The position numbers and the translations under genes were made by a program. This document shows positions 1 through 8,452 of a DNA stretch of 15,752 nt, piece by piece (positions within the stretch are counted from its first letter, which is position 1; the number at the start of each line of letters is the position of its first letter). Source of the DNA: Circinella umbellata (Eukaryota; Mucoromycota; Mucoromycetes; Mucorales; Lichtheimiaceae). The notes under the pieces were generated by a model. The model made no database searches, had not been told where the DNA came from, and saw only the letters and a program-made list of their open reading frames with translations. The stretch covers positions 1-15,752 of the forward strand of contig JAIWNF010000178.1 in the NCBI GenBank assembly GCA_025093555.1, given 5' to 3'.

Positions 1-601
1 GTGACAAGTCATCACTTAGTTTAGAATACATAAAAAATAATAAATTGTCATTTACACCATTTACATATCGTGGTTCTGTTATAACTTCAATAGAAGGTTT
101 AGAAGGAAAAAGAGTTGGGGAAGTAAAAAATATTCTTTTAAAATATGAAGGCAAAACAGTCACCCATACTTTCGAAGCCTTACCGCTGTCGGAAAACATA
201 ATCATGACTATTGGTATGGACCTTATGCCGAAACTGGGTATCTCTATCCATGGTCTTGCCACATCATGGGATGACAATCCACATGCACAAATCAATAATG
301 ATACGTGTTACGATGTTCCTCCTCCAAATAATTCTCCTGCTGGTTCTAAAGAAGAACAAAATAATTTTCATATAAAAATTAAACCATTTTTAAAACAAAA
401 TGAAAACATTCCACTGACATCACATTGTCCTTTACCAGAAGCTGTCATTCGTTTAGAAACACCTCCAAATATTACGATATATAGACCACAATATCCTCTA
501 CCATATGCTTTAATTCCTGAATTAAAGGAAACAATTAATCGATAGTTAGAAGAAGGTATTATCATTCCCACTCCAGTAAACACTGCTTGGAATCAACCAT
601 T
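1..601 (+). pseudogene. Ty3-like protease / RT N-terminus fragment, left part
   Basis: This is the left part of a retrotransposon pol gene, cut off by the window edge. The frame is open from position 3. The protein resembles the C-terminal half of a retropepsin, with the flap-to-end block IGMDLMPKLGI at about 210-242. A linker follows, then the start of a Ty3-type reverse transcriptase: YPLPY near 495, and after the stop EEGIIIPTPVNTAWNQP. The protease active-site triad would lie at or before the window edge and is not readable as DTGA. A TAG at 543-545 interrupts the frame exactly where the RT domain begins (likely a former CAG), so the copy is inactive. The frame continues to 601, where a CACTA element is inserted; the same gene resumes at 14474. 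Older and more decayed than the elements inside it. Superfamily assignment is from motif recognition only. Confidence 0.8.
599..601. repeat. Target site duplication ATT, left copy
   Basis: The three bases ATT lie directly before the CACTACGG terminus and are repeated at 14471-14473 directly after CCGTAGTG. A 3-bp duplication is the norm for CACTA elements. Confidence 0.88.
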
Positions 602-609
602 CACTACGG
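602..609 (+). repeat. CACTA terminal inverted repeat, left
   Basis: CACTACGG is the exact reverse complement of CCGTAGTG at 14463-14470. The next 20 bases match only loosely. Confidence 0.87.
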
Positions 610-642
610 GTTTTGAATCACTGGATTTTACTGGAAATCTTT

Positions 643-647
643 GAAAA
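643..647. repeat. Target site duplication GAAAA, left copy
   Basis: GAAAA directly precedes the LTR terminus TGTTA and recurs at 9172-9176 directly after TAACA. Five bases is the usual duplication length for Ty3-type integrases. Confidence 0.93.
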
Positions 648-832
648 TGTTATAGACTAGTCCTGTCTATAGTGAACTTTTAACTAGGTCAATAAATGAT
701 ACAGTAGAAAAAGAGGTTAATTTTTTATTTTTCCAGCCCAGCAGCCCTTTTATACTGCTGAACCGGCTTGTACAACCCATATAACCATGAGTTCGCTTTT
801 ACCGAAGTCTGCCTGTTACCAAGTCTGTAACA
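648..832 (-). repeat. 3' LTR of the chromovirus
   Basis: This is the downstream LTR in element orientation. It is 185 bp, with ends TGTTA...TAACA. It matches 8987-9171 at 184 of 185 positions. On the - strand it contains TATAAAAGG (746-754) and AATAAA (724-729); in this copy the second is the likely polyadenylation signal for the genomic RNA. Confidence 0.96.
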
Positions 833-844
833 CTCTCCCCCTCT
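833..844 (-). promoter_or_regulatory. Polypurine tract
   Basis: On the - strand the sequence is AGAGGGGGAGAG, directly abutting the 3' LTR. A purine run touching the 3' LTR is the plus-strand DNA primer of LTR retrotransposons, and it independently confirms the element's orientation. Confidence 0.92.
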
Positions 845-1251
845 AGTACTAGGAATACAACAAAAGGTACAATAGTATAAAATATCTAAGCTAGGTGTAG
901 TAACCGGGTAATAAAAATAGTGGAATAAAATAAGTAAAATAATAAAGTAATAAAATAATAAAAGAAAAGAAAAGGAATAAAATAAAGTAAGTACTTTGAG
1001 TTTCAAAGAATAAATAAAAGAATATGAGAGAAGGAATCTGAGGAGTTAAAATTTAGGTTTGAGAGAGAGGATTTTTGGGTTTAAATAGGGATAAAGCTGA
1101 AATAAAAACTTTTTCATTTCGGTGATACAAACAAATAGGTGTTGAATACAAAATAATATATATATTTTTTGGGTACTGTTTTAAAAACTTTACTCCTTTT
1201 TTCACAAAGTTGTTTTTGCTACCATTTTTTCTTTTTTTTAATATTATTATT
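845..1251 (+). promoter_or_regulatory. Non-coding stretch, probable promoter region of the antisense gene
   Basis: No convincing coding sequence lies here. The stretch is A/G-rich on the + strand, then contains an alternating TA run (about 1156-1166) and a T-rich run directly before the ATG at 1252. It would serve as the 5' region of the + strand gene and as part of the 3' untranslated region of the retrotransposon. Promoter function is inferred from position and composition only. Confidence 0.4.
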
Positions 1252-2561
1252 ATGTCAGCTCGTCCATACATCAACATGCAAACTTATGACGGATATCTTG
1301 AAAACGCTGCGGACTTTGATGCGCGTTGTGCACGTGATACCACTGCAGTTCCTTCCATTATTGTCTTGTATCCTGAAGTCTATTATGGACTTGTACGCCC
1401 AATTAACGTTTGTCAACGTTGTTTTGTACTTGGCAGGTTATGCTTCAATTTTTCTGCCAGAGAAACTGGTGGCAATAGATCTACTGGGCATCGTTGTGAT
1501 CAGTGTAGAATGGGGCATATAGCTGGTTGTCCACTAACGATTATGCTACTAAGAGAGGTATTCCATTAGCTCACCAATGGGTAATTAACCATTCCTCAGT
1601 TAATACTGAGATGTTTTATCCATCTGTTTGGTATTATCGCCGTGTAATGCAAGCACGTCGTACTGGTGAACAAATGGGTAGAGTATGTACTGTTGCTGGT
1701 GCCCAGTTGCAAGAAAACGATGATAATTTTGTTGATCCTCCTGTATTGCCAAGATATAGAAATGGTATTGTTGTTGATTTTGGCTCATACCAAAATTTGG
1801 TTGGTGTCTTGCCTACACCCTTGCCTTTGGAGTCAGCTCCAGCTAGAATTACTGGAAGTCTGACTTCAGTTGAAGTTCCTACTTTGGCTGAAAACCTGGT
1901 TTTTGTTGCCCCTGTTGAGGAGGAAATTGATGAATTGGATGATGATGATACTAATTCTGTTGCTGCTGCACCTAATGTCCGTCGTTCTGCTCGTCTTGGT
2001 CGTCGCCATGTCCCTTTTATGGGTGATCATATAGATGATGATGATCTTGTTAATCCAGACTTGGACTTAGCTGAGTTTGATGATATGAACTCAGAGGAAC
2101 TAGCTGGTCTGGTTTCACCAGATGAGTTATTTGATAGAGAAGGTGTTGCTCCTCTGGCTGACTTCCATTTTGATGGAACTCCTGATCCTGAACTCCGTGG
2201 TTCTTTTCCTGCTGGGCCTGACCATCCTATGCCTAGTCTTGATGATATAGTTGCTTCTGTTGGCTCTGGGTCTTATCCTTCCTCAGGTATACCTTCTGGT
2301 TCTTCTTATGGAACAACAACAAGTGAGAAACGTCGCCGAGTTGAACAGTTGGTTCAAAATCCTCCAAGTCCACAACAATCTCCTATTGTCTCTCCCCCTC
2401 CAATCCTTTCAAGTCTGCCTCAGACCTCACTACCAACACCTGCAGAGGTGCCTTTGGTAGGAGGTGCTCCTACTCCCTTCTTCTTTGTCTTGCCACCATC
2501 ATGTGAAGTAGTGTTCACTCCACGTGGTTTCCGTGTTGAACGTCTTGGTGATGATGTTTGA
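1252..2561 (+). CDS. Antisense accessory gene inside the retrotransposon: zinc-knuckle, acidic protein
   Basis: I do not recognise this family. The gene lies between pol and the 3' LTR on the strand opposite gag-pol. The ATG at 1252 opens a frame running to 1569; the second frame is open from 1509 to the stop at 2559-2561. The first part has a paired Cys pattern, C54-x2-C57-x6-C64 and C82-x2-C85-x7-C93, suggesting a zinc-binding knuckle. The second part is rich in Asp/Glu, Ser and Pro, with a short basic patch (RRSARLGRR, near 1980). The frames could join by an intron of 44 nt, 1526-1569 (GTTGTC, CTAAC, TTAG), which is phase-consistent but removes C93, or by an indel in 1509-1569. The 3' end overlaps the pol tail by 142 bp in convergent orientation. 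Its length, codon structure and ATG context argue against chance, but the product is unknown. Confidence 0.65.
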
Positions 2562-5500
2562 TCATAATTTGTAGTTGACTTTTTCTTCTTGTTTGCTTGT
2601 TTTTGTCTGTTTTTTTCTGTTGATTTTAATTCAAAATCTTTAATAAAATCTTGACTATTTGACAAATTTGCAACTGGTTCCCATGATGATTCATGTAAAG
2701 GATATCCATCCCATTTAATAAGATATTCAATTTTGCCTTTACGAGTTCGTTTATCCAGGATTGTTTCAACTTCAAATTCTTCTTCATCATCAATAATAAG
2801 TGGAGGTGGTCGACTTGGTTGACGTCCATCACTAGCTTCATGATACTTCTTAAGAGTATGTACATGAACAACATTATGAGCCTTGATGTTGTATGGTAAT
2901 TCCAATCGATATGCGACCTTGCCAATACGTTCAATAATCTTGTACGGTCCTGCATATTTAGCTGCCAATTTCTTCTTTGCTGATTCGGGATAATTTCGGG
3001 GACTGATAAATTTTTGGTCAACTAGAACTTGTTGCCCAACTTCATACTCGACTTCATGACGATGTGTATTTGCATATTGTTCTTGCTTTAATGCTGCGGA
3101 CTTGATATTTTCAATAACATTTTTACCAATTGACGTTAATCTTGATTCCAAATGAGCTGCAGTCTCATTGCTTGAAACAGATTTTGTGAAACTTGGTGTG
3201 AGTATATGACGTCCTAAATCGCAGTAATATGGTGTCATCTTTATTGCTGTATGGTGCGTATTGTTGTATGTATGCTCTACAACTGGTAACCAAATATCCC
3301 AATCTTGTTGGTCATAAGCCACATAGTGACGTAATAAGTCTTCTAATGTACGATTTGTATGCTCAGTTTGCCCGTCCGTTTGCGGATGCGCGCTCATAGA
3401 CATCTTCTTCTTGATTCCGAGTTGTTCGAATAGTGCTGTCCAAAATCGTGACGTGAATTTCGGATCTCGATCTGAGATTACTTCTTTTGGAAATCCGTGT
3501 TGCCGATAAATTTCCCGAAGAAATAGATATGCCACATCTTCCGCCGTATCCGTAGTATGACATGGTGCAAAATGTGCCCTTTTTGAAAATCGATCGACAA
3601 TTACTGTAATAGCATCATATCCATTTTTAGTAACTGGTAGTTGTATAATAAAATCCATTGAGATCGACTCCCATCGTTCTTGAGCTGGTTCTAATGGTTG
3701 AATTAACCCAGCTGGTTTCTTGTTAGATCCCTTGTTCCTTTGACAGCTATCACATGTGCTAATGTATTGTCGTACAGACTTTGCAATATTAGGCCAGTAG
3801 AAATGACGTTCGATCCGTTCAATAGTAGCATCAATTCCCCTATGACCTGCTGATGGTAAATCGTGATGATCTTGTAAGATACTTTTGAGTATCTGTGGCA
3901 TTCGTGGTACTACGAGTTGGTGATGTTCTTTTCCATCAGGATATCGGTATATTAATTGATCTTGTAGTTTATATCCGGAAACTTCAATTCCACAACGAAG
4001 TCGGTCCCATAAGTCCTTAGTAAAATCATCTTTACTATACTTGTCCTTTACTTCATTTTCCACCATAGTTGTTTTATGAAGTCTGGTAATGACTTGTAAC
4101 TCCTTACTTGCATGTGGGTGTGAAACTTCTGATGGTGGACGCTTACTTAAGGCATCTGCCCCATGGTTCTTTTCTCTTGGTATATGGTGAACATCAAATG
4201 AGAATGTCATGAATAATTCCAACCAATGAATCTGGCATTTGTTTAAATTTGTATTTGTTTTGAGTGTTGATAATGCACGATTATCTGTAAATACAACAAA
4301 CTTCTTCATATCCAAATGATGACGCCATTTATTTAAGCAATGTTTTAGTGCCAACATCTCTTGTTCATATACCGTATAATTGAGTTCTGCAGGTGTCATA
4401 GTTCTTGATGTATATGCAACTGGATGAAGTTTTTTATCATCTTGTTCTTGAGAAAGAATTCCACCAATAGAAACAGTTGATGATGCATCTGTATGTAGAT
4501 AAAATGTGTTGTCCGGATTTGGCAGTGCCAGCACTGGTGCCGAAGCTAAACATTTCTTCAATGTATCAAAAGCATCTTGTTCTTGACTTCCCCATTTCCA
4601 TTCAGTATCCTTGCGTAGTAGTCTGGTCAATGGTGAAACTAAACTTGAATATGACTTGATAAATCGATTGTAATAATTTACCAATCCCAAAAAGGACATC
4701 ACGTCTTTAGTGCTACGTAATGGTGGCCAATCCATTACTGCCTTGACTTTAGATGGATCAGTATGTAACCCTGATTCATCAATGTAATGACCTAAGAATT
4801 CTAATTTCTTGACGCCAAACTCGCATTTTTCCTTCTTTGCATATAACTTGTTTTCACGTAGTTTTTCCAGTACCATCTTCACATGCTTCTTGTGATCTTC
4901 TTCACTTTTTGAGTAGATTAAAATATCATCTAAGTAAACGACTACACAGACATCCAACAGATCTCGGAATATGTCATTCATCAATCGCATGAACGTTCCT
5001 GGTGCACTTGTTAATCCAAATGGCAAGACCATGAACTCATATAACCCATATCGAGTCATAAATGCTGTCTTTTCCACATCCTCCGGAGTAACCCTGATTT
5101 GATGATAACCACTTCTGAGATCGAGCTTTGTAAAAACCTTGGCTCCTTGTAATTGATCAAGCAATTCGTCTGTTCTTAGTAAAGGATAATTGTCTTTTGT
5201 AGTGATTGCATTGACTGCACGATAATCTACACAGAGACGTAGAGTCTTGTCTTTCTTTGCCACAAATAAGACTGGAGCACCATATGGAGACTTACTTGGT
5301 CGTACCCATCCTTTAGCTATAAGCTCGTTAAGTTGTTTCTTAAGTTCTGCCAACTCGTGACTCGAGAGCCTATACAACTTCTGTGCTGGAACTCTTGCAC
5401 CTTGTTCAATTGGTATAGTATGATCAACATGTCTTTGTGGTGGTAATCCATTAGGTAATTCATCAGGAAAAACATCCACAAAAGAATCTACAAGCTCCAT

Positions 5501-6256
5501 TATAGTTTCTGACTTAACATCCTTTATCTTTTTATCATATCCTATCCTTGCCTGTCCTCCTCCACGCTCATAAGTACGCCTACTACTTGAATGAGCACAC
5601 AGGTCTTTCACCGGTTCCTTGTCCTTCTTGATACAATCATTTAATATAATTGTGTATACCTCGAGTTCCTCCTTTCGACACATTCGGTTGAACTGTCTTC
5701 GTGAAACAAATTGTACTTCGGGTTGTTTTGAGTGGTGATTAGTATACCCTTGACTTGGGATCTCTTCCTCCCCCACTAAAATCTTGTGTGTCTTCCAATT
5801 AATGTCTGGTTCATTGTCATAATGCCAAGGCTTGCCCAAAATAAGATCGTGTTTTGAGCTTGTAATACCAGTATAAACGCAAATGGTACTTGTATACCTT
5901 GGTCCCAATTTGATTTGTACATTAGCATAAAAACCAGATTCTCCTTGAGACTCATTGCCAAATGTAATTGACCCTTGGTCTGGTTTTAATAAGTGTTGTA
6001 ATCCATGCCCATTTATGAAATCCAAAGAAATAAAATTATGTGTTGCACCAGAATCAAGTAAAAAGCAACAGGAATATTGTTCACAAAAACCAGAAATTCT
6101 TATTGTTTTATAACGATTTGTATTACTACTCTGTTCACTATTTACTCCTTGTGCCGAGTTGTCTTCAAACCTTGGACCTTGATCTGGATCCTTACCAGGA
6201 TTTATGCCACGCTTGTCAGTACGACCTGGCGATGTAATACGTACTGACTGACTTAG
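2420..6256 (-). CDS. pol: Pol polyprotein: protease, RT, RNase H, integrase, chromodomain
   Basis: This frame is reached from gag by a -1 shift; it has a stop only two codons before the slippery site and no ATG near its start, so it depends on frameshifting. The product after the shift is 1278 residues. Counting from the codon at 6025: the protease motif LLDSGATHNFIS is just upstream (DSGA at 6044-6055). The RT has VDYRAVNA at about 266 and YLDD at 364. RNase H has TDA at about 512, the YEQE glutamate, FTD, and the final D in GADALS. Integrase has an HHCC finger from about 717 and the catalytic triad D791, D852, E888, with 35 residues between the last two. A GPY module follows near 1021 and a chromodomain near 1079-1130 (IEYLIKWDGYPLHESSWEP), then a basic Ser/Lys tail. 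No internal stop is present. It replicates and inserts the element; the chromodomain is expected to tether integrase to chromatin marks. Confidence 0.96.
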   Translation of the reverse strand, partial: LSQSVRITSPGRTDKRGINPGKDPDQGPRFEDNSAQGVNSEQSSNTNRYKTIRISGFCEQYSCCFLLDSGATHNFISLDFINGHGLQHLLKPDQGSITFGNESQGESGFYANVQIKLGPRYTSTICVYTGITSSKHDLILGKPWHYDNEPDINWKTHKILVGEEEIPSQGYTNHHSKQPEVQFVSRRQFNRMCRKEELEVYTIILNDCIKKDKEPVKDLCAHSSSRRTYERGGGQARIGYDKKIKDVKSETIMELVDSFVDVFPDELPNGLPPQRHVDHTIPIEQGARVPAQKLYRLSSHELAELKKQLNELIAKGWVRPSKSPYGAPVLFVAKKDKTLRLCVDYRAVNAITTKDNYPLLRTDELLDQLQGAKVFTKLDLRSGYHQIRVTPEDVEKTAFMTRYGLYEFMVLPFGLTSAPGTFMRLMNDIFRDLLDVCVVVYLDDILIYSKSEEDHKKHVKMVLEKLRENKLYAKKEKCEFGVKKLEFLGHYIDESGLHTDPSKVKAVMDWPPLRSTKDVMSFLGLVNYYNRFIKSYSSLVSPLTRLLRKDTEWKWGSQEQDAFDTLKKCLASAPVLALPNPDNTFYLHTDASSTVSIGGILSQEQDDKKLHPVAYTSRTMTPAELNYTVYEQEMLALKHCLNKWRHHLDMKKFVVFTDNRALSTLKTNTNLNKCQIHWLELFMTFSFDVHHIPREKNHGADALSKRPPSEVSHPHASKELQVITRLHKTTMVENEVKDKYSKDDFTKDLWDRLRCGIEVSGYKLQDQLIYRYPDGKEHHQLVVPRMPQILKSILQDHHDLPSAGHRGIDATIERIERHFYWPNIAKSVRQYISTCDSCQRNKGSNKKPAGLIQPLEPAQERWESISMDFIIQLPVTKNGYDAITVIVDRFSKRAHFAPCHTTDTAEDVAYLFLREIYRQHGFPKEVISDRDPKFTSRFWTALFEQLGIKKKMSMSAHPQTDGQTEHTNRTLEDLLRHYVAYDQQDWDIWLPVVEHTYNNTHHTAIKMTPYYCDLGRHILTPSFTKSVSSNETAAHLESRLTSIGKNVIENIKSAALKQEQYANTHRHEVEYEVGQQVLVDQKFISPRNYPESAKKKLAAKYAGPYKIIERIGKVAYRLELPYNIKAHNVVHVHTLKKYHEASDGRQPSRPPPLIIDDEEEFEVETILDKRTRKGKIEYLIKWDGYPLHESSWEPVANLSNSQDFIKDFELKSTEKNRQKQANKKKKSTTNYDQTSSPRRSTRKPRGVNTTSHDGGKTKKKGVGAPPTKGTSAGVGSEV

Positions 6257-6262
6257 TTTTTT
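6194..6262 (-). promoter_or_regulatory. Programmed -1 ribosomal frameshift site with stem-loop and possible pseudoknot
   Basis: On the - strand gag ends TCA AAA AAC TAA. The bases A AAA AAC (6262-6256) form a canonical X XXY YYZ heptamer in the gag frame, and slipping back one base gives AAA AAA CTA, which is exactly the pol frame. After a 7-nt spacer comes GTCAGTACG (6248-6240), perfectly complementary to CGTACTGAC (6223-6215), with a 16-nt loop. Loop bases GCCAGG (6230-6225) can pair with CCTGGT (6199-6194), forming an H-type pseudoknot with one G-U. The site controls the ratio of Gag to Gag-Pol. The heptamer, spacing and stem are read directly; the efficiency and pseudoknot are inferred. 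Confidence 0.92.
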
Positions 6263-7278
6263 GACTCCTTACAGGAAGGACAATCCTTCTTGATATGGTC
6301 TTTCATACCACAGATCTGGCAACGGCCTTCCTTCCGAGCTTGTTCCCATGTAAGTTTTATGTGAGTCTTTTCGACTTGGTCTAGATCCATAGGATCATCT
6401 CTGTGTGATCTTGTTCTATCTCGGAAATTTCTTGAGTGGTGGTGCTTCTTTTTCCCCGAACGATAACCTCCACTTCCTGACTTGTGTCCGTGGGAACCTT
6501 GAATACTAAAACTAGCATTATCATAATTTTCCGCTAGCTTCATTGCTTTGTGTAACATGCGGGGTTCTTGTAGTTCAACATACTTTTTAGTTTGACTTTT
6601 TAAACCATAAATATAACGACTAAGTGCCTCAGCCTCACTGACATCTGAACATTCCACAATTGCAGCTTGAAAAATAGAATTATATTTTGTCACACTTCCT
6701 GTTTGTCGTAAGGTTTCGAGTCGAGACCGGTTTGCCTTATATATATTTAGTGGTAAAAATCGTTCATGGATTGCCTTTTTGAATTTAGACCATGACTTTG
6801 GTGCTTGTTTTGCCTTGCGCAACATTCGCCACCAAAGGGTTGCATCACTTATCATGTTACTTGTTGCTATTGGAACTCGGAGATGTTTCTTGACCTTAGC
6901 ATTTTCAAAATATTCTTCCAAATTAAAGAGCCACGACTCTATCTTATGAGGGTTACCGGAATATTTTTCTTCAGGTACCTTAAATCTGAACTTGTTATTG
7001 ACAAGTGAGTGGGGTTCTTGTCTGCCGTCACTTTCACCAACATCTTCTTCAGAAGAGTCACTTTTATGGTCAGAACCATGATCTGAAATATGATCATCTG
7101 ATGACGAAGATGATTCATCACTACTTGAATCAGAAGAATCATCATGTGAACGAAAACGTGAGAGATTCTTGTTTGATATAGTTGGCACAGCCTCAGATAA
7201 AACTTTATTTTCCTCATTTATTTTGTGCAACCTGGAACTTGCTTTCCCCTGGACCGCCTTTGCTACTTCTTGTAGTGG
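6253..7278 (-). pseudogene. gag: Gag, C-terminal portion (capsid and nucleocapsid)
   Basis: This is the structural protein of the particle, the part after the nested insertion. The frame is open from 7278; the first possible start codons inside are non-ATG, which fits a truncated 5' end. Counting from the TTG at 7230: a Ser/Asp/Glu-rich stretch at 29-62, then a retrotransposon gag (capsid-like) domain at about 81-236 with the typical ATLWW and WSKFKKAIHERF blocks. A basic Gly/Ser/His-rich stretch follows, then a CCHC zinc knuckle C304-x2-C307-x4-H312-x4-C317. The TAA at 6255-6253 follows directly on the frameshift heptamer. The upstream coding part (8446-8985) lies across a 1.17-kb insertion. 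The remaining domains look undamaged. Confidence 0.88.
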
Positions 7279-7285
7279 CTAATGA

Positions 7286-7460
7286 GTAGAGCTTGACCAA
7301 AAGTCACAAAGGCAGTCACAAAACTTGGGGGTCTTTTTCCAACATCTGAAATATAGAGCACCTATTTTACTAAGGTACAATATATTAAAGTAATTGTGTA
7401 TAGCGCAGTGGTTAATAAAGGTGACTTATTCTTTTTTTATAGGAGGCGTCGGTTCGAATT
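7286..7460 (+). repeat. Left arm with pol III A/B-box-like sequence
   Basis: The A-box-like sequence TAGCGCAGTGG is at 7401-7411 and the B-box-like GGTTCGAATT at 7451-7460, about 40 bp apart as in tRNA genes. The B box ends exactly where the LTR-like sequence TGTCG starts. The outer end is an inverted copy of the right arm's. Confidence 0.65.
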
Positions 7461-7802
7461 GTCGTAATATATTTTGGCGGATAACACCGTAGCCAATTAG
7501 AAATAGAATAGAACAAAAGATAATAAATAAATAAAGTATAAGTTGAAAGATGATGTTTTATTATATGAAATGTGAAGGAGTATTTATATATTTTCTAAAC
7601 TACTTATAAGATATATGATAAACTAATAATGATAATATACGTGTTCGTGACTGAAGGTTGACTACGTGTTCGAATAATTATTATGATGATGTGACAGTGA
7701 TATGGATTAACTACGTGGCAATATAAAAATAAAATACGCTTACAAAAGAAGTATCACAAATGGATAAAAAAGGAAAATAGAGTTACTGCTATTTATGGCT
7801 AC
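7460..7802. repeat. LTR-like repeat, unit 1
   Basis: The unit starts TGTCGTAATAT and runs to GGCTAC, directly before the start of unit 2. The first 170 bp or so align with unit 2 (shared GGCGG, GATGATGTTTT and TATTTATATATTTTCTAA). The central part differs and holds TACGTG at 7638, 7663 and 7712, twice as TACGTGTTCG. No ORF is present. It is probably a diverged solo LTR or LTR fragment. Confidence 0.5.
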
Positions 7803-8216
7803 TGTCGTAATATTTTTATGGCGGAACAATACCAAGCCAAATAAAATATAAATAATAAAAGGAAAATAAAAGAATAAAAGATAATGTAAAGATGATGTTT
7901 TTTATTTAATAAAATAATCGACTATTTATATATTTTCTAACTACTGCGGATGTAAAGAATATAATAATGATGTATGATAATAATGATATTACTGCGGATG
8001 AATAATGATAATAATATTATGAATGATAATGATAGTAATATTAATAATATTACTGCGGATGATAATAATAAGAATAATAATAATGTTACTGCGGATATAG
8101 TAAGAAATAAGAAAAGAAGCCGCAGTAAAAAGAAGTATAATCGGTATTAAAAATAACCGATTAATAATTACAAGATGAAAGGTAGTACTAGATATTTTAG
8201 CTACGACACTACGACA
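7803..8216. repeat. LTR-like repeat, unit 2
   Basis: The unit starts TGTCGTA and ends TACGACA, giving TG...CA ends with 7-bp inverted termini, as in LTRs. It holds four copies of TACTGCGGAT (7942, 7990, 8051, 8087) and one inverted core at 8120-8127, embedded in AT-rich sequence. No ORF is credible. It is most simply a solo LTR of a second retrotransposon family. Confidence 0.55.
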
Positions 8217-8452
8217 AAAAAAAAACAAAAAAAAAATTAGGAAAAAGTAAACCTTAGCGAGAGTTGAACTCACGCCTCCTATCACAGAGAGGGGTAGGTT
8301 AGCCCACGCCTTAACCACTATGCTATATCAGCTAACATATTTATTAATTATTATGAATCAGGAACTGCTACCATCTATCATAATTTATTTAAGAGCACCC
8401 AAGGTCCCCCAACTTTGTGACTGCCTTTGTGACTTTTGGTCAAACTCTACAC
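8217..8452 (-). repeat. Right arm with tRNA-like sequence and T-run
   Basis: On the - strand an A-box-like TAGCATAGTGG (8325-8315) is followed by a B-box-like GAGTTCAACTC (8271-8261). The T arm can pair (GTGAG with CTCGC). A run of T residues broken once by G follows (about 8237-8217), which would stop RNA polymerase III. No matching acceptor stem is present, so it is tRNA-derived rather than a tRNA gene. Confidence 0.6.

Larger units (their letters stand above)
7286..8452. mobile_element. Nested inverted-repeat element with tRNA-like arms
   Basis: The outer 45 bp or so at each end are near-identical inverted copies (GTAGAGCTTGACC / GTAGAGTTTGACC, then a shared stretch holding GTCACAAA twice, spaced by GGCA). 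Further in, each arm holds A-box and B-box-like sequences of an RNA polymerase III promoter, both directed inward. The centre (7460-8216) is occupied by LTR-like repeats. It interrupts gag. ATGA occurs at 7282-7285 and at 8453-8456 and may be a 4-bp target duplication, but this requires two extra bases at one end and does not restore the gag frame, so the exact ends are uncertain. No transposase is encoded. It could be a non-autonomous DNA element or two head-to-head tRNA-derived units; I cannot name a family. Confidence 0.65.

Noticed and set aside
45..545. A stand-alone 166-residue gene starting at 45
   Set aside because: The start is a TTG and the frame is open to the window edge; similarity continues beyond the stop at 543-545 into RT, so it is a fragment of a larger pol gene.
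725..1006. 93-codon frame on the - strand across the 3' LTR and polypurine tract
   Set aside because: It overlaps LTR and PPT signals and is Phe/Leu/Tyr-rich from AT-rich DNA; no domain.
8248..8335. A genuine tRNA gene on the - strand
   Set aside because: A and B boxes and a T arm are present, but no acceptor stem can be formed with the expected 5' bases and the anticodon stem is poor. Treated as tRNA-derived repeat.
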